Positions 44,718 through 56,444 are shown, counted from the stretch's first letter. The stretch is DNA of 64,000 bases from Leuconostoc citreum (GCF_004354555.1 NZ_PUFH01000004.1:124001-188000), one strand, 5' to 3'. Notes: generated by a model not told the origin, from the sequence alone. Made by a program: numbers and translations.

Positions 44718-45287
44718 ATGAAGTATGTTATTGGATTGGGAAATATTGGCACGAAATATGAGAAAACACGTCATAATATTGGATTTATGGCAGTAGATAA
44801 TTTTGCTGAAGCACATCATGTCGCTTTTTCGCCCAGCAAACAATTTGCAATTGTGGGCAAAACAGCGATTAATGGGGAGCAAGTGCTAATCGTCAAGCCA
44901 ACAACCTACATGAATGATTCAGGGAAAGCAGTGCGTGCACTGTTAGACTACTATGGCGGGAACATCGATAGTGATGTTTTAGTATTAGTTGATGATATGG
45001 ATTTGCCATTTGGCAAGTTGCGTTTTCGAGGCAAAGGGTCAGCTGGTGGGCATAATGGGCTAAAATCTATCATAGCGCATACTGGCTCACAAGCTTTTTT
45101 GCGTTTAAAATTTGGGTTAGGTCATCCACAGCATGAGCAAGAGGCTGTGATTAATTATGTTCTTGGTCAGTTTACACGTAGTGAACAACCAGAAATTGAT
45201 CAAATGCTAGATCGGAGTACACAGGCCATTGACATGTGGCTATCAGGGGCCAAGGTATCACAACTAAGTAATCAATTTAACGGATAA
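44718..45287 (+). CDS. pth: Peptidyl-tRNA hydrolase
   Basis: Frees tRNAs from prematurely released peptidyl-tRNA. The 189-residue protein starts MKYVIGLGNIGTKYEKTRHNIGF, with the catalytic histidine in RHNIG. Later motifs are PTTYMNDSGKAV, DDMDLPFGKLRFR and GSAGGHNGLKSI. It starts at 44718, the standard start, though only a distant AAGGA (16 bases up) is present. A TATAAT ends 5 bases before the ATG. It heads a long gene block with mfd. Confidence 0.94.
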   Translation: MKYVIGLGNIGTKYEKTRHNIGFMAVDNFAEAHHVAFSPSKQFAIVGKTAINGEQVLIVKPTTYMNDSGKAVRALLDYYGGNIDSDVLVLVDDMDLPFGKLRFRGKGSAGGHNGLKSIIAHTGSQAFLRLKFGLGHPQHEQEAVINYVLGQFTRSEQPEIDQMLDRSTQAIDMWLSGAKVSQLSNQFNG

Positions 45288-45307
45288 TAGGCGGTAGTAA
45301 AATAATT

Positions 45308-48300
45308 ATGACAAATGTGTTAACTGATTTTCTAGCACAAACCGACACAATTAAAACATTAAATCAGCATGCGCGCCCAACAACACGACAACTTTTGCTA
45401 GGCGTGAATGGTAGTGCTAGAGCTGCAAACATTGCCGCTTTATATCAGTCAAATCCGCGACAGATGTTAGTCATTACGGACACCCAGGCACATGCTGACC
45501 AAATGTTAGCCGATTTATCTGGCTTAACCCCTGAAGCAATAAGCTTTCCGGCTGAAGAATCCTTAGCAACTGAGATGGCCATTAGTTCACCTGAATTACG
45601 TTTGCAGCGCGTCTTAACGTTACTTAGGCTGCGTACACAACAGCCATGCATTGTTGTGACTAGTCTTGCAGGTGCCGAACGCTTTTTACCGGAGCCAAGT
45701 ACTTTAGATCAGGCGTCACTATCGTTGACTGTGCAAGCACGATATGACATTCATCAGATTAAAAATACTTTGATGATGATGGGGTATATACCCACTAAGC
45801 TAGTACAAGGACCTGGTGAGTTTGCACAACGTGGTGCGATTGTTGATATTTACCCACTAACTGAAGACAATCCTATTCGATTAGACTTTTTTGATGATGA
45901 GCTCGATCAGATTAAAATATTTGATGTTGAGACACAAAAAAGTATCACTGTGCTTGAAGCGACAACGATACAGCCGGCAACCGACTTGATTGTCTCTGAA
46001 ACGCGCTATGAGCAAGCAAAACAAATAATTGAAGCACAATTTAATACCTATCGTACGACATTATCAGGTATTGATAAAAAGCATATTACAGAGGGCTTTG
46101 CGGCAACGCAATATAGGCTTAGTAATCACACCCGTGATAACCAGCTGTTACCTTATGCACTGCATTTTTTTGGTAAAGAAACCAATTTATTAGACTATTT
46201 TGATGGGCAAGCATTAGTCGTTATTGATGAGTATACACGCCTCAAAGAAACAAGATTACAGCAGTTGATGCGTGACCAAGAGTGGTTATCCCATCAACTT
46301 GAAACTTATCAAATATTGCCACATCAATCCTTACGTGCAGACTTTGATCATATTGTTTCTAGTATGGCCCAACCATTTATTTACTTAGCTAATTTTCAAC
46401 GTGGTCTCAATAAAATTCATTTCACTAACATTGTTGAAGTGACGACAAGGCCTGCTACTCAGTATTATGGTCAATTACCGGCAATCAAAAATGACCTTGT
46501 TTACGCGCAAGAATCGGGAACAACGGTTGTTATGCTAATTAGTGAACCGCAAAGAAGGCAACATTTCGGTCAATCGTTACAGGACTTAACGGTGCCACTG
46601 CATGAATCAAATCATTTATTAGTTAATGAGGTACAGTTGGCAGATGGCAATCTATCAGCTGGATTTGAATGGCCTAAACTTCATTTAACTGTTTTAACAG
46701 AGCACGAATTGTTTACCCAGTCGCGGCGGCCTGCACCGCGGCAACGAAAAATAGCCAATGCTGAACGTTTAAAATCATATAACGAGCTCAATGTTGGTGA
46801 TTATGTTGTGCATATTAATCATGGTATTGGTCGTTATGAAGGCTTACAGACTATCACTGTAGATGGTGGTAAGCAAGATTATTTGTCGATTGCCTACCAA
46901 AAAAATGCTAAGATTTTTATTCCAGTCACACAGTTAAACCTGATCCAAAAGTATATTGGTGCCTCGGATGCAGCAAAGGCGCCCAAGTTAAATAAATTGG
47001 GTGGTGCAGAATGGGCAAAGACGAAGCGACAAGTTGCAGCCAAAATAGAGGATATTGCTGATGATCTCTTGGATTTGTATGCGCAAAGAGAGGCTTTGTC
47101 AGGATACGCCTTTCCACCAGATGACACCGCTCAATTACAATTTGATACCACATTTGGATACCCTGAAACACCAGATCAAATTCGTTCTATTGAAGAAATT
47201 AAGGCAGATATGCAAAAAGAACGACCAATGGATCGGTTATTAGTTGGAGATGTTGGTTTTGGAAAAACAGAGGTTGCCTTGCGTGCTGTATTTAAAGCAG
47301 CACATGCTGGGAAACAAGTTGCATTTTTGGCGCCAACCACAATTTTAGTGCAGCAGCACTATGAAACGATGCTGGCACGGTTTAGTGACTTTTCAGATAT
47401 TCGTATTGGCGTCTTGAGTCGCTTCCAAACACCAGCGCAAAATAAAAAAGTAATCAAGGAACTTGAAGCACATGAACTTGATGTAGTGGTTGGTACACAT
47501 CGATTATTAAGTCAAGATGTTAACTTTGCTGATTTGGGTCTACTCATCATTGATGAAGAACAACGTTTTGGTGTGAAACATAAAGAACGTCTGAAACAAT
47601 TACGAAACAATGTTGATGTGTTAACATTGACAGCCACGCCAATTCCCAGGACACTTAATATGGCCATGGTTGGTGCGCGTGACTTATCCGTCATCGAGAC
47701 GCCACCCGCTAATCGTTATCCAATTCAAACATATGTTCTTGAAGCGGATTGGACAATTGTTAGAAATGCTATTGAAAAAGAATTAGCACGAGACGGTCAA
47801 GTCTTTTATCTGCACAATCGTGTGGCAGATTTAGATCGTGTTGCCAGTCAAATAGAAGACTTAGTGCCATCTGCACGTGTAGCCAGTATTCATGGGCAAA
47901 TGTCAGAAACGCAATTAGAAAGTGTGCTTTATGACTTTTTAAATGGCAACTATGATGTGCTCGTGACCACAACTATTATTGAGACGGGTGTGGATATTCC
48001 TAATGCGAACACGCTGATTGTTGAAAATGCTGATCACATGGGGCTTTCACAACTTTATCAACTACGTGGTCGCGTTGGTCGTTCAACACGTTTGGCCTAT
48101 GCTTACTTTACTTATCCATTCACACGTACACCTAGTGAGGAAGCCGAAAAGAGGCTGGAGGCTATTAGAGATTTCACTGAACTTGGCTCTGGCTTTAGAA
48201 TTGCCATGCGAGATTTAAGTATCAGAGGTGCAGGTGATTTACTTGGTAAGCAGCAGCACGGTTTCATAGATTCTGTTGGTTATGACATGTATACACAAAT

Positions 48301-48844
48301 GTTAAAAGACGCCGTGGCAAAAAAACAAGGCAAAGTAACGCAAAATCAGCAACCAGAAACAGATACAGAATTGATATTGGGTGTGTTGGCTTATTTGCCT
48401 GACGACTATGTTCCTGATAATGCGCAAAAAATTGAACTTTATACGCGTATTAGACAAGCAAAATCAGATGAACAGTTTGAAGATATTGAAGCTGATATGT
48501 TAGACCGTTTTGGCGACATGCCAGATGAGGTCGCACGCTTGTTATTGGTTGGGCAAATTAAATCACTAGCTGATCAAACGCAGTTAGTCTATATTAGACG
48601 ACAAAAAAATCAGTTAACCCTACAGTTTAATCATGATGCAACCGAAAAATTAGCTGGAGAAGCAATTTTTGAAACCTTAGCTGATGTGCCACTTAAAGTC
48701 GCCGTCCGAACAGAAGCGGGAGATTTACAGGTGATAATGACGGTTGATGATGTTGCTGAAAGTAGTATATGGTTAATTATTTTACGTCAGTATTTATTGA
48801 CTGTCTTAGAAAAAGAGCAAAATATGACGAGCAACCAAATTTAA
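45308..48844 (+). CDS. mfd: Transcription-repair coupling factor Mfd
   Basis: A 1178-residue DNA translocase that removes stalled RNA polymerase and recruits UvrA. Order: N-terminal UvrB-like domains (about 1-350), RNA polymerase-interacting CarD-like domain (about 490-560, LNVGDYVVHINHGIGRYEG in part), RecG-like helicase with Walker A LLVGDVGFGKTEVA and DEEQ box, GARDLSVIETPP, and the C-terminal TRCF domain (about 1030 on). Normal length. Next gene follows after 17 bases. Confidence 0.97.
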   Translation: MTNVLTDFLAQTDTIKTLNQHARPTTRQLLLGVNGSARAANIAALYQSNPRQMLVITDTQAHADQMLADLSGLTPEAISFPAEESLATEMAISSPELRLQRVLTLLRLRTQQPCIVVTSLAGAERFLPEPSTLDQASLSLTVQARYDIHQIKNTLMMMGYIPTKLVQGPGEFAQRGAIVDIYPLTEDNPIRLDFFDDELDQIKIFDVETQKSITVLEATTIQPATDLIVSETRYEQAKQIIEAQFNTYRTTLSGIDKKHITEGFAATQYRLSNHTRDNQLLPYALHFFGKETNLLDYFDGQALVVIDEYTRLKETRLQQLMRDQEWLSHQLETYQILPHQSLRADFDHIVSSMAQPFIYLANFQRGLNKIHFTNIVEVTTRPATQYYGQLPAIKNDLVYAQESGTTVVMLISEPQRRQHFGQSLQDLTVPLHESNHLLVNEVQLADGNLSAGFEWPKLHLTVLTEHELFTQSRRPAPRQRKIANAERLKSYNELNVGDYVVHINHGIGRYEGLQTITVDGGKQDYLSIAYQKNAKIFIPVTQLNLIQKYIGASDAAKAPKLNKLGGAEWAKTKRQVAAKIEDIADDLLDLYAQREALSGYAFPPDDTAQLQFDTTFGYPETPDQIRSIEEIKADMQKERPMDRLLVGDVGFGKTEVALRAVFKAAHAGKQVAFLAPTTILVQQHYETMLARFSDFSDIRIGVLSRFQTPAQNKKVIKELEAHELDVVVGTHRLLSQDVNFADLGLLIIDEEQRFGVKHKERLKQLRNNVDVLTLTATPIPRTLNMAMVGARDLSVIETPPANRYPIQTYVLEADWTIVRNAIEKELARDGQVFYLHNRVADLDRVASQIEDLVPSARVASIHGQMSETQLESVLYDFLNGNYDVLVTTTIIETGVDIPNANTLIVENADHMGLSQLYQLRGRVGRSTRLAYAYFTYPFTRTPSEEAEKRLEAIRDFTELGSGFRIAMRDLSIRGAGDLLGKQQHGFIDSVGYDMYTQMLKDAVAKKQGKVTQNQQPETDTELILGVLAYLPDDYVPDNAQKIELYTRIRQAKSDEQFEDIEADMLDRFGDMPDEVARLLLVGQIKSLADQTQLVYIRRQKNQLTLQFNHDATEKLAGEAIFETLADVPLKVAVRTEAGDLQVIMTVDDVAESSIWLIILRQYLLTVLEKEQNMTSNQI

Positions 48845-48861
48845 TTAAAAGGAAATAAATT

Positions 48862-49155
48862 ATGCGTTTAGATAAATATTTAAAAGTGTCACGCTTAATC
48901 AAGCGTCGCACTGTTGCAAAAGAAATCGCCGATCAAGGGCGCATTTCAATCAATGGGAAGGTTGGCAAATCTTCTTCTGATATTAGTACAAATGACATAC
49001 TAGAAATAAGGTTTGGTAACAAAACACTAACCGTTAAAGTATTGAAAATTGTCGAAACGACTAAAAAAGAGGCATCTGCAGATGTGTATGAAGTGATTAG
49101 TGAAAAGTATGAGAATGATTTTCGTACACCGAGTGATGAGACGCCAAAAGTTTAA
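48862..49155 (+). CDS. rqcP: S4-domain RNA-binding protein RqcP
   Basis: A 97-residue S4-fold protein ([21 protein letters not shown], in part; then [13 protein letters not shown]). In Bacillus RqcP assists ribosome quality control by helping RqcH add alanine tails on obstructed 50S subunits. The location between mfd and divIC is the family's usual place. Start has AAAAGGAAATAAATT upstream. Confidence 0.92.
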   Translation: MRLDKYLKVSRLIKRRTVAKEIADQGRISINGKVGKSSSDISTNDILEIRFGNKTLTVKVLKIVETTKKEASADVYEVISEKYENDFRTPSDETPKV

Positions 49156-49217
49156 GTATTGTTAAATATTCTTGTAAAAATGATAAGAACGTGCCAAACT
49201 AGGACTAGGTAAAGTTC

Positions 49218-49613
49218 ATGTCGACTCAAAAAAGAAGACAATTGAATAGGCAGCATGTTAATCCTGAAATACAGCAAATTATCCGAAACTCAGAATCGGC
49301 AAACATGCAGGCAAGGCGTCACTATAAAAAGGCGCATGCTAGTCGTGAAAAAAAGATTCTGTTTTTTGGCGCGGTTATCGCAACTATTTTTGCAGTACAG
49401 CTGCTTGTTAGCCAAGTGAAACTACACACGGCTAATGCGACTTTAACAACAACACAAAGTCGCTTGACATCAATACAAAAAACAAATGATAATCTTAAGG
49501 CTGATGTTAAACGCCTGAATGATCCAACTTATTTGCAGCAAATTTTGCGAGATAAGTACGGTTACACTAAGCAAGGTGAACTAATCTATAATTTGCCTTC
49601 GGATAAGCAGTAA
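49218..49613 (+). CDS. divIC: Septum formation initiator DivIC
   Basis: A 131-residue bitopic cell-division protein. It has a basic cytosolic part (about 1-48), one membrane segment (about 49-67, FFGAVIATIFAVQLLV), a coiled coil (about 75-100) and the typical end LQQILRDKYGYTKQGELIYNLP. It works with FtsL and DivIB at the septum. Located between rqcP and tilS as in relatives. Confidence 0.92.
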   Translation: MSTQKRRQLNRQHVNPEIQQIIRNSESANMQARRHYKKAHASREKKILFFGAVIATIFAVQLLVSQVKLHTANATLTTTQSRLTSIQKTNDNLKADVKRLNDPTYLQQILRDKYGYTKQGELIYNLPSDKQ

Positions 49614-49617
49614 TAGG

Positions 49618-49637
49618 GCACCGGAATGGTGCTTTTT
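49618..49637 (+). terminator. Hairpin with T-run between divIC and tilS
   Basis: GCACC pairs with GGTGC around GGAAT, followed by T5. It ends 5 bases before the tilS ATG, where there is no room for a ribosome site. It could be an attenuating terminator. Confidence 0.6.
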
Positions 49638-49642
49638 CTAAT

Positions 49643-50950
49643 ATGATTAATAAAATTGATGAACAATTACGACGCTATGCTTGGGAAGCAACGATTATTG
49701 TGGCTGTTTCAGGCGGAGTAGACTCGGTTGTCTTGCTCCATGCTTTGCGTCAATACTTACCTGACACCAAGTTAGTGGTTGCGCATGTTAACTATCATCT
49801 TCGTAAAGAAAGTGACGGTGATGCGCTTTTTGTGCGTCAGCTTGCTACGACCTATCAAGCAGTTTTTGAACAAATAGACTGGTCAATTATGCCTAGTCAT
49901 GCTGTGGAAGAACAAGCACGTGAGTTCCGCTATCGTTTTTTTGCGCGATTGGCTGGCCAGTATCAAACCAAGACTATTGTTGTTGCACACCATGCCAATG
50001 ACCAGGCTGAAACAGTGTTGCTCAAATTAATCCGTGGCGGACGGTTGGAACAGCTGGCGGGTATGTCAGTAAAAAAACGCTTAGTTTTGCGTCCCTTTTT
50101 GGGGATAACTAAGCAGCAACTGATAACTTATGCACAACAACATCATTTATCATGGCGCGAAGACGACACTAATTTTGATGCGACATACACGCCTAGAAAT
50201 CTTTTGCGAAATATTGTCATACCCGAATTGAAGACAATTAATCTGCAAGTGGTTAATCATGTGAATAGCTTTGCCAAACAAATAGCCGAACAATCTGAAC
50301 TTATCTCTTTTCAAGCGAAACAGTACGTACCGTTATTAACAAAGGATTGGACCAAAATTCCTGATTTGTGGCTTGAAGTCACGTTAGCCGCTTATTTACA
50401 TGAGCAGAAGGTATATCGGTTTAAGCAACAGCAATTAAAACATATTCATCAATTGCTGATTAATGAGAAAAAACCGACTGGTTCGATTCAATTATCTCAC
50501 ACGGTTGTGTTAATTAAGAATTATCGGCAGGTTTATCTTAAAAAAACAACAGAAATACCAAATACAGTGCAAGATTTGCCGACACTTATGTTAAAATTAA
50601 ATCAATGGCAAAATTTTGCAGATGATGTATATTGTTGGACAACAAATCAGCCAGTTAACTCTGACAATAGTTTTGTCTTTGGCTTGGTTGATGATCTGCC
50701 AGCTATATACTTGCGCCCAGTAAAAACAAGTGATAAACTTGCACTCATACATGGGCATAAAAAACTGCGACGCTTAGCGATTGATGAAAAATTATCACAA
50801 AATGAACGGCACGATATGGTCGTTTTATCAACACCAAATGACGATGTGATAGCCGTACGTGTTCGTCAGCGTTGGCGTTTAAGTGCAGATTTTGTCAGCA
50901 AACAAGATGCAACCAATTATTGGCTTGCATGGCGAATTGAGGAAAAGTAG
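49643..50950 (+). CDS. tilS: tRNA(Ile)-lysidine synthase TilS
   Basis: Converts C34 of tRNA-Ile(CAU) to lysidine so that it reads AUA. The 435-residue protein has the PP-loop VAVSGGVDSVVLLHAL, then HHANDQAETVLLKLIRGG and the C-terminal substrate-binding domain. No Shine-Dalgarno precedes the ATG at 49643. The stop overlaps the hpt GTG by one base. Confidence 0.94.
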   Translation: MINKIDEQLRRYAWEATIIVAVSGGVDSVVLLHALRQYLPDTKLVVAHVNYHLRKESDGDALFVRQLATTYQAVFEQIDWSIMPSHAVEEQAREFRYRFFARLAGQYQTKTIVVAHHANDQAETVLLKLIRGGRLEQLAGMSVKKRLVLRPFLGITKQQLITYAQQHHLSWREDDTNFDATYTPRNLLRNIVIPELKTINLQVVNHVNSFAKQIAEQSELISFQAKQYVPLLTKDWTKIPDLWLEVTLAAYLHEQKVYRFKQQQLKHIHQLLINEKKPTGSIQLSHTVVLIKNYRQVYLKKTTEIPNTVQDLPTLMLKLNQWQNFADDVYCWTTNQPVNSDNSFVFGLVDDLPAIYLRPVKTSDKLALIHGHKKLRRLAIDEKLSQNERHDMVVLSTPNDDVIAVRVRQRWRLSADFVSKQDATNYWLAWRIEEK

Positions 50951-51489
50951 TGGATAACGATATACAAGAAGTGTTATTTGACCAGGCTAGTATTCATAAT
51001 GCTGCCTCACGCTTAGGTCAAAAAATTACACAAGATTATGCAGGCGAAAAACCGATTGTTTTGTCAGTGTTGAAGGGCGCGTATCTTTGGACAGCTGACT
51101 TATTGCGAGAAGTTGATTTATACGTTGACTTAGAGTTTATTAACGTATCTAGCTACCATGGTGGCGTTAAAAGCACCGATGAAATTACACTGGTGACAGA
51201 TATTCGTTCCGATGTTAAAAATCGACAGGTCATCATTCTTGAAGACATTGTTGACACTGGACAATCATTGTTGTTCATGAAAGATTTGTTACGCAAGCGT
51301 GGTGCAAAGTCAATTAAAGTAGCAACCTTGTTAGATAAAAAAGAAGGTCGTAAGGTATCAATTGATGCTGATTATGTCGGCTTTGATGTGCGTAACGAAT
51401 TTGTTGTTGGCTATGGTTTAGACTACAAAGAAATGTACCGAAACTTGCCATATGTTGGTATTCTGAAAAAAGAAGTTTATACTGACTAA
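50950..51489 (+). CDS. hpt: Hypoxanthine phosphoribosyltransferase
   Basis: Purine salvage: makes IMP or GMP from hypoxanthine or guanine and PRPP. The 179-residue protein has the PRPP motif [14 protein letters not shown]. The GTG start overlaps the tilS stop (TAGTG), so it is translationally coupled. The tilS-hpt-ftsH order is the same as in Bacillus. Confidence 0.95.
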   Translation: MDNDIQEVLFDQASIHNAASRLGQKITQDYAGEKPIVLSVLKGAYLWTADLLREVDLYVDLEFINVSSYHGGVKSTDEITLVTDIRSDVKNRQVIILEDIVDTGQSLLFMKDLLRKRGAKSIKVATLLDKKEGRKVSIDADYVGFDVRNEFVVGYGLDYKEMYRNLPYVGILKKEVYTD

Positions 51490-51512
51490 CTTCTAGAAAT
51501 TGGGGAAACTTA

Positions 51513-53603
51513 ATGAATAATAATCCAAAAGGTGGTTTCTTAAAAAGTTCTGTCTTCTATATTTTCATTTTCCTAGCTGTCGTTGGGATGATTTATGGTT
51601 TGTTTGGTAATGATAAGTCATCTTCTAAGACACTAACGTCAAGTGAATTTATGAAGGCACTGAATGACAAGGAACTTAAGTCAATTACAGTGCAACCTGG
51701 AAATGGTATCTATAATGTTTCAGGTGAGTATCGTACGGCGCAAAAGACGAAGGCTGACAAGGGATTAAGTTTCTTGCAGTCATCTCAAAAAGTAACACGC
51801 TTCAGTTCTACATTGCTACCTAACGATGCTTCTCTGAAGTCAGTGACACAAGTCGCTTCATCAACTGATACGGATATGGTTACAAAGCAACAAGAGTCGT
51901 CAGGCTTTTGGCTAAATTTGTTAGTATCGTTGATACCTGTTTTGCTTATCGTGGCAGTATTTTATGTCATGATGAGCCAGGCTGGTGGTAAAGGCGGCCA
52001 AGGTGGCATGATGAGCTTTGGAAAATCAAAAGCAAAGCCATCTGATCCTAAGGACAACAAAGTTCGCTTTTCTGACGTCGCTGGCGCCGAAGAAGAAAAA
52101 CAAGAATTGGTTGAAGTTGTTGAGTTCTTAAAGTCACCTAAGAAGTTCGTTAATCTTGGTGCCCGTATTCCAAAAGGTGTTTTGCTTGAGGGACCTCCGG
52201 GAACTGGTAAAACATTATTAGCTAAAGCAGTCGCTGGTGAAGCGAGTGTCCCATTCTTTTCAATGTCAGGTTCTGACTTCGTTGAGATGTTTGTTGGTGT
52301 TGGTGCTTCACGTGTACGTGATTTGTTTGAAAATGCTAAAAAGTCGGCACCAGCCATTATCTTTATTGATGAAATCGATGCCGTTGGTCGTCGACGCGGT
52401 ACAGGCATGGGTGGCGGAAACGATGAACGTGAACAAACACTTAACCAAATATTGATTGAAATGGATGGTTTTGAAGGATCAGAAGGTGTCATTATTTTGG
52501 CTTCAACTAACCGTTCTGATGTGCTAGATCCAGCATTGCTTCGTTCTGGTCGTTTTGACCGTAAAATTTTAGTTGGGGCACCTGATGTTAAGGGCCGTGA
52601 AGCTATCTTAAATGTTCATGCCAAGAACAAGCCATTGGCAGATAATGTTGATTTGAAAGCCATTGCGCAGCAGACACCAGGGTACGTTGGTGCCGATTTG
52701 GAAAACTTGTTGAACGAAGCTGCTTTACTTGCAGCACGTCGCAATAAGAAAAAAGTTGATGCAGCAGATATTGATGAAGCTGAAGATCGTATTTTCCAAG
52801 GCCCAGCAAAAACAAACCGTGGTATGTCAGAGCAAGAGCGTCGAACAACAGCATACCACGAAGCGGGTCATGCATTAGTTGGTTTGGTACGTTCAGAAGC
52901 ATCAGTTGTCCGTAAAGTAACGATTGTACCACGTGGTCGTATTGGTGGGTATGCATTGATGACGCCTAAAAATGATCGTTACAACTTACGCTACTCTGAG
53001 GCAAAAGAGCAGCTAGCTGGTTTGATGGGTGGTCGTGCCTCGGAAATATTCATGTTTAATGAAGCTAGTTCTGGCGCGTCAAACGATTTTCAACAAGCTA
53101 CTGGTTTAGCAAGACAGATGGTTACGGCATTTGGTATGTCTGACAGAGTTGGTATGGTACAGCTTGAAGGTAATGCCAGTGTCGGTTACGCTGAACAGGC
53201 TGGGAATCGTAGTTATTCTGAAGAAACCGCAAGATTGATTGATGAAGAAGTGCGTCGTATTACGAAGGAAGCATTTGAAGACGCTTCAGCAATTCTTTCT
53301 GAACATAAGGATAAGCTGGTTGCGATTGCCGAAGCATTGCTAGAAGTTGAAACATTGGACGAAAAGCAAATTAGAGATATTTACGAAACTGGTAAATTTA
53401 CACGTAAAGATATACAAGATGATGATGAACTGGCGACAGCTAAATCATTTGAAGAAGCAAAAGCAGCCGTTGATGCTAAAGATTCAGAGGCTGAAGAGCG
53501 TTATGAACATCACGATGAACCAAAAAAACAAGATGATAGTCAGTCAGAAGTTGAAACACCAGATGATGCGCCAATTGATGACAAAAACGATAAAAATAAG
53601 TAA
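51513..53603 (+). CDS. ftsH: ATP-dependent zinc metalloprotease FtsH
   Basis: A 696-residue membrane protease that degrades membrane and regulatory proteins. Two membrane segments (about 14-30 and 131-152) flank an outside domain. Then the AAA module with Walker [14 protein letters not shown], and second region of homology, and the zinc site HEAGHALVG. The C-terminal tail (about 640-696) is highly acidic. The start follows GGGGAAACTT. A terminator follows. Confidence 0.97.
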   Translation: MNNNPKGGFLKSSVFYIFIFLAVVGMIYGLFGNDKSSSKTLTSSEFMKALNDKELKSITVQPGNGIYNVSGEYRTAQKTKADKGLSFLQSSQKVTRFSSTLLPNDASLKSVTQVASSTDTDMVTKQQESSGFWLNLLVSLIPVLLIVAVFYVMMSQAGGKGGQGGMMSFGKSKAKPSDPKDNKVRFSDVAGAEEEKQELVEVVEFLKSPKKFVNLGARIPKGVLLEGPPGTGKTLLAKAVAGEASVPFFSMSGSDFVEMFVGVGASRVRDLFENAKKSAPAIIFIDEIDAVGRRRGTGMGGGNDEREQTLNQILIEMDGFEGSEGVIILASTNRSDVLDPALLRSGRFDRKILVGAPDVKGREAILNVHAKNKPLADNVDLKAIAQQTPGYVGADLENLLNEAALLAARRNKKKVDAADIDEAEDRIFQGPAKTNRGMSEQERRTTAYHEAGHALVGLVRSEASVVRKVTIVPRGRIGGYALMTPKNDRYNLRYSEAKEQLAGLMGGRASEIFMFNEASSGASNDFQQATGLARQMVTAFGMSDRVGMVQLEGNASVGYAEQAGNRSYSEETARLIDEEVRRITKEAFEDASAILSEHKDKLVAIAEALLEVETLDEKQIRDIYETGKFTRKDIQDDDELATAKSFEEAKAAVDAKDSEAEERYEHHDEPKKQDDSQSEVETPDDAPIDDKNDKNK

Positions 53604-53609
53604 AATGAT

Positions 53610-53638
53610 AGTTGGCGTTTAACGTCAACTTTTTTATT
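53610..53638 (+). terminator. Intrinsic terminator after ftsH
   Basis: GTTGGCGTT pairs with AACGTCAAC through one G-U, loop of 1-3 bases, followed by T6. Confidence 0.75.
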
Positions 53639-53667
53639 TTAATGACGCATGGCGTAGAAAGTATATT

Positions 53668-54564
53668 ATGGCAGATCAATTTATTAAAACAGTGACAAAA
53701 AACAAATTTTTTCGAGCATATGCATTAGATGGTACGCAGCTTGTTCGTGCTGCAGCTTTGACACATGACACATCGCGCTTAGGAGCGATTGTTTTAGGGC
53801 GTGGTATGTTGGCAACGACATTAACTGCTCAATCAGTCTTAAAGGGCGAAGAACGACTTGCTATTCAAATTAATGGCCGTGGCCCAATTGGGAATATTGT
53901 GGTCGAGGCAGATGCTAAGGGTAGCGTTCGCGGTTACGTGACCAACCCGCAAGTTGCATCAATCGTTGATGACAAAGGACAATTGGATGTTGCGCAAGCT
54001 GTTGGTTCAAATGGTTTCTTACAAATAACTAAGTTTGCACCTTATTCAGATCCTTATATAGGGCAGAGTCAGCTGGTCTCAGGCGAAATAGGTGATGACT
54101 TTACCTATTACTTGGCGCAATCTGAACAAATACCATCAGTTGTTGGTGTATCAGTTTATATGAACGCTGATAACACAGTTGAAGCTGCCGGTGGTTTTCT
54201 CATTCAAGCATTACCGGATGCAACCGACGAAGCACTTGATACCCTAGAAAAAGCGTTAAAGCAAATGAAGCCCTTGGCGGATATGCTAGTTGATAGTTAC
54301 ACACCACTAGATATTTTAGAAGAAATTTTTGGTAAAGGTGAAGTCGAGATACTACAAGTAGCAGGGGTTGGTTTAGCTGCAGAGCCATCAAAAGCGGCTT
54401 ACCGGGATATGTTGACAACTTTGCCCGCAGAAGAAGTACAAGCGATGATTGATGAAGATGGCGGTGCGGAGGTTGTGGGTAAGTTCTCTGGTAAACGGTA
54501 CTTTTTCACAGCTGAAGAATTAAGCCGTATTGTTGCAGAAATTAAGAAGAATAATCAGGACTAA
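53668..54564 (+). CDS. hslO: Hsp33-family chaperone HslO lacking all redox-switch cysteines
   Basis: A 298-residue Hsp33. The N-terminal chaperone core (KNKFFRAYALDGTQLV, GRGPIGNIVVEADAKGSVRGYV in part) and the late MIDEDGGAEV are intact. Hsp33 is normally held inactive by zinc bound to CxC and CxxC, and activated by oxidation. Here these positions read A238-E-P240 (before SKAAYRDML) and G271-K-F-S274 (before GKRYFF), so no cysteine is present in the whole protein. The fold is kept but the redox switch is not. It sits in its usual place between ftsH and lysS. Confidence 0.93.
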   Translation: MADQFIKTVTKNKFFRAYALDGTQLVRAAALTHDTSRLGAIVLGRGMLATTLTAQSVLKGEERLAIQINGRGPIGNIVVEADAKGSVRGYVTNPQVASIVDDKGQLDVAQAVGSNGFLQITKFAPYSDPYIGQSQLVSGEIGDDFTYYLAQSEQIPSVVGVSVYMNADNTVEAAGGFLIQALPDATDEALDTLEKALKQMKPLADMLVDSYTPLDILEEIFGKGEVEILQVAGVGLAAEPSKAAYRDMLTTLPAEEVQAMIDEDGGAEVVGKFSGKRYFFTAEELSRIVAEIKKNNQD

Positions 54565-54588
54565 CCTTTGAGGTTAGCTTTGTTTTTT
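54561..54588 (+). terminator. Intrinsic terminator after hslO
   Basis: CTAACC pairs with GGTTAG around TTTGA, followed by a T-rich stretch. The hairpin overlaps the stop codon. Confidence 0.75.
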
Positions 54589-54620
54589 GGTATAGTTATT
54601 ATTAGTGAGAACTTTTAGAA

Positions 54621-54637
54621 CTGGTTAATATAACCAG
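54621..54637. repeat. Perfect palindrome upstream of lysS
   Basis: CTGGTTAATATAACCAG, 7-bp arms, 18 bases before the GTG start of lysS, next to the GGAGG. Possibly an operator or an mRNA hairpin. Confidence 0.4.
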
Positions 54638-54642
54638 AATAA

Positions 54643-56163
<1,521 letters not shown>

Positions 56164-56190
56164 ATTGTAAAAACTAATTATCAAAAACGC

Positions 56191-56220
56191 TTGACACATC
56201 GCCTAGTTATTCGTTATAAT
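56191..56220 (+). promoter_or_regulatory. Promoter of the first tRNA-Asn gene
   Basis: TTGACA (56191-56196), 18 bases, TATAAT (56215-56220). Confidence 0.8.
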
Positions 56221-56244
56221 AATTAAGTTGTGTTAAGCAATTAT

Positions 56245-56317
56245 TCCGACTTAGCTCAGTTGGTAGAGCACCTGACTGTTAATCAGGTTGTCGCCGGTTC
56301 GAGCCCGGCAGTCGGAG
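56245..56317 (+). tRNA. tRNA-Asn (anticodon GTT), first copy
   Basis: 73 bases, full cloverleaf: acceptor TCCGACT/AGTCGGA with G discriminator, anticodon stem CTGAC/GTCAG-like around GTT at 56278-56280, T-loop GGTTCGAGCC. The CCA end is not encoded. A terminator follows at 56324-56355 (AAGCAAATCTT/AAGATTTGCTT, then T7). Confidence 0.97.
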
Positions 56318-56323
56318 TTATAT

Positions 56324-56355
56324 GAGAAGCAAATCTTAAAAGATTTGCTTTTTTT
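56324..56355 (+). terminator. Terminator after the first tRNA-Asn
   Basis: AAGCAAATCTT pairs exactly with AAGATTTGCTT around AA, followed by T7. Confidence 0.85.
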
Positions 56356-56391
56356 GTGCCATTTTTCTGGGTATCTTTATCGAAAAAAGTG

Positions 56392-56420
56392 TTGACATTT
56401 TTAGTCAAAACTGGCATAAT
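56392..56420 (+). promoter_or_regulatory. Promoter of the second tRNA cluster
   Basis: TTGACA (56392-56397), 17 bases, CATAAT (56415-56420). Confidence 0.75.
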
Positions 56421-56444
56421 TAAATAGTTGTGTTAAGCAATTAT

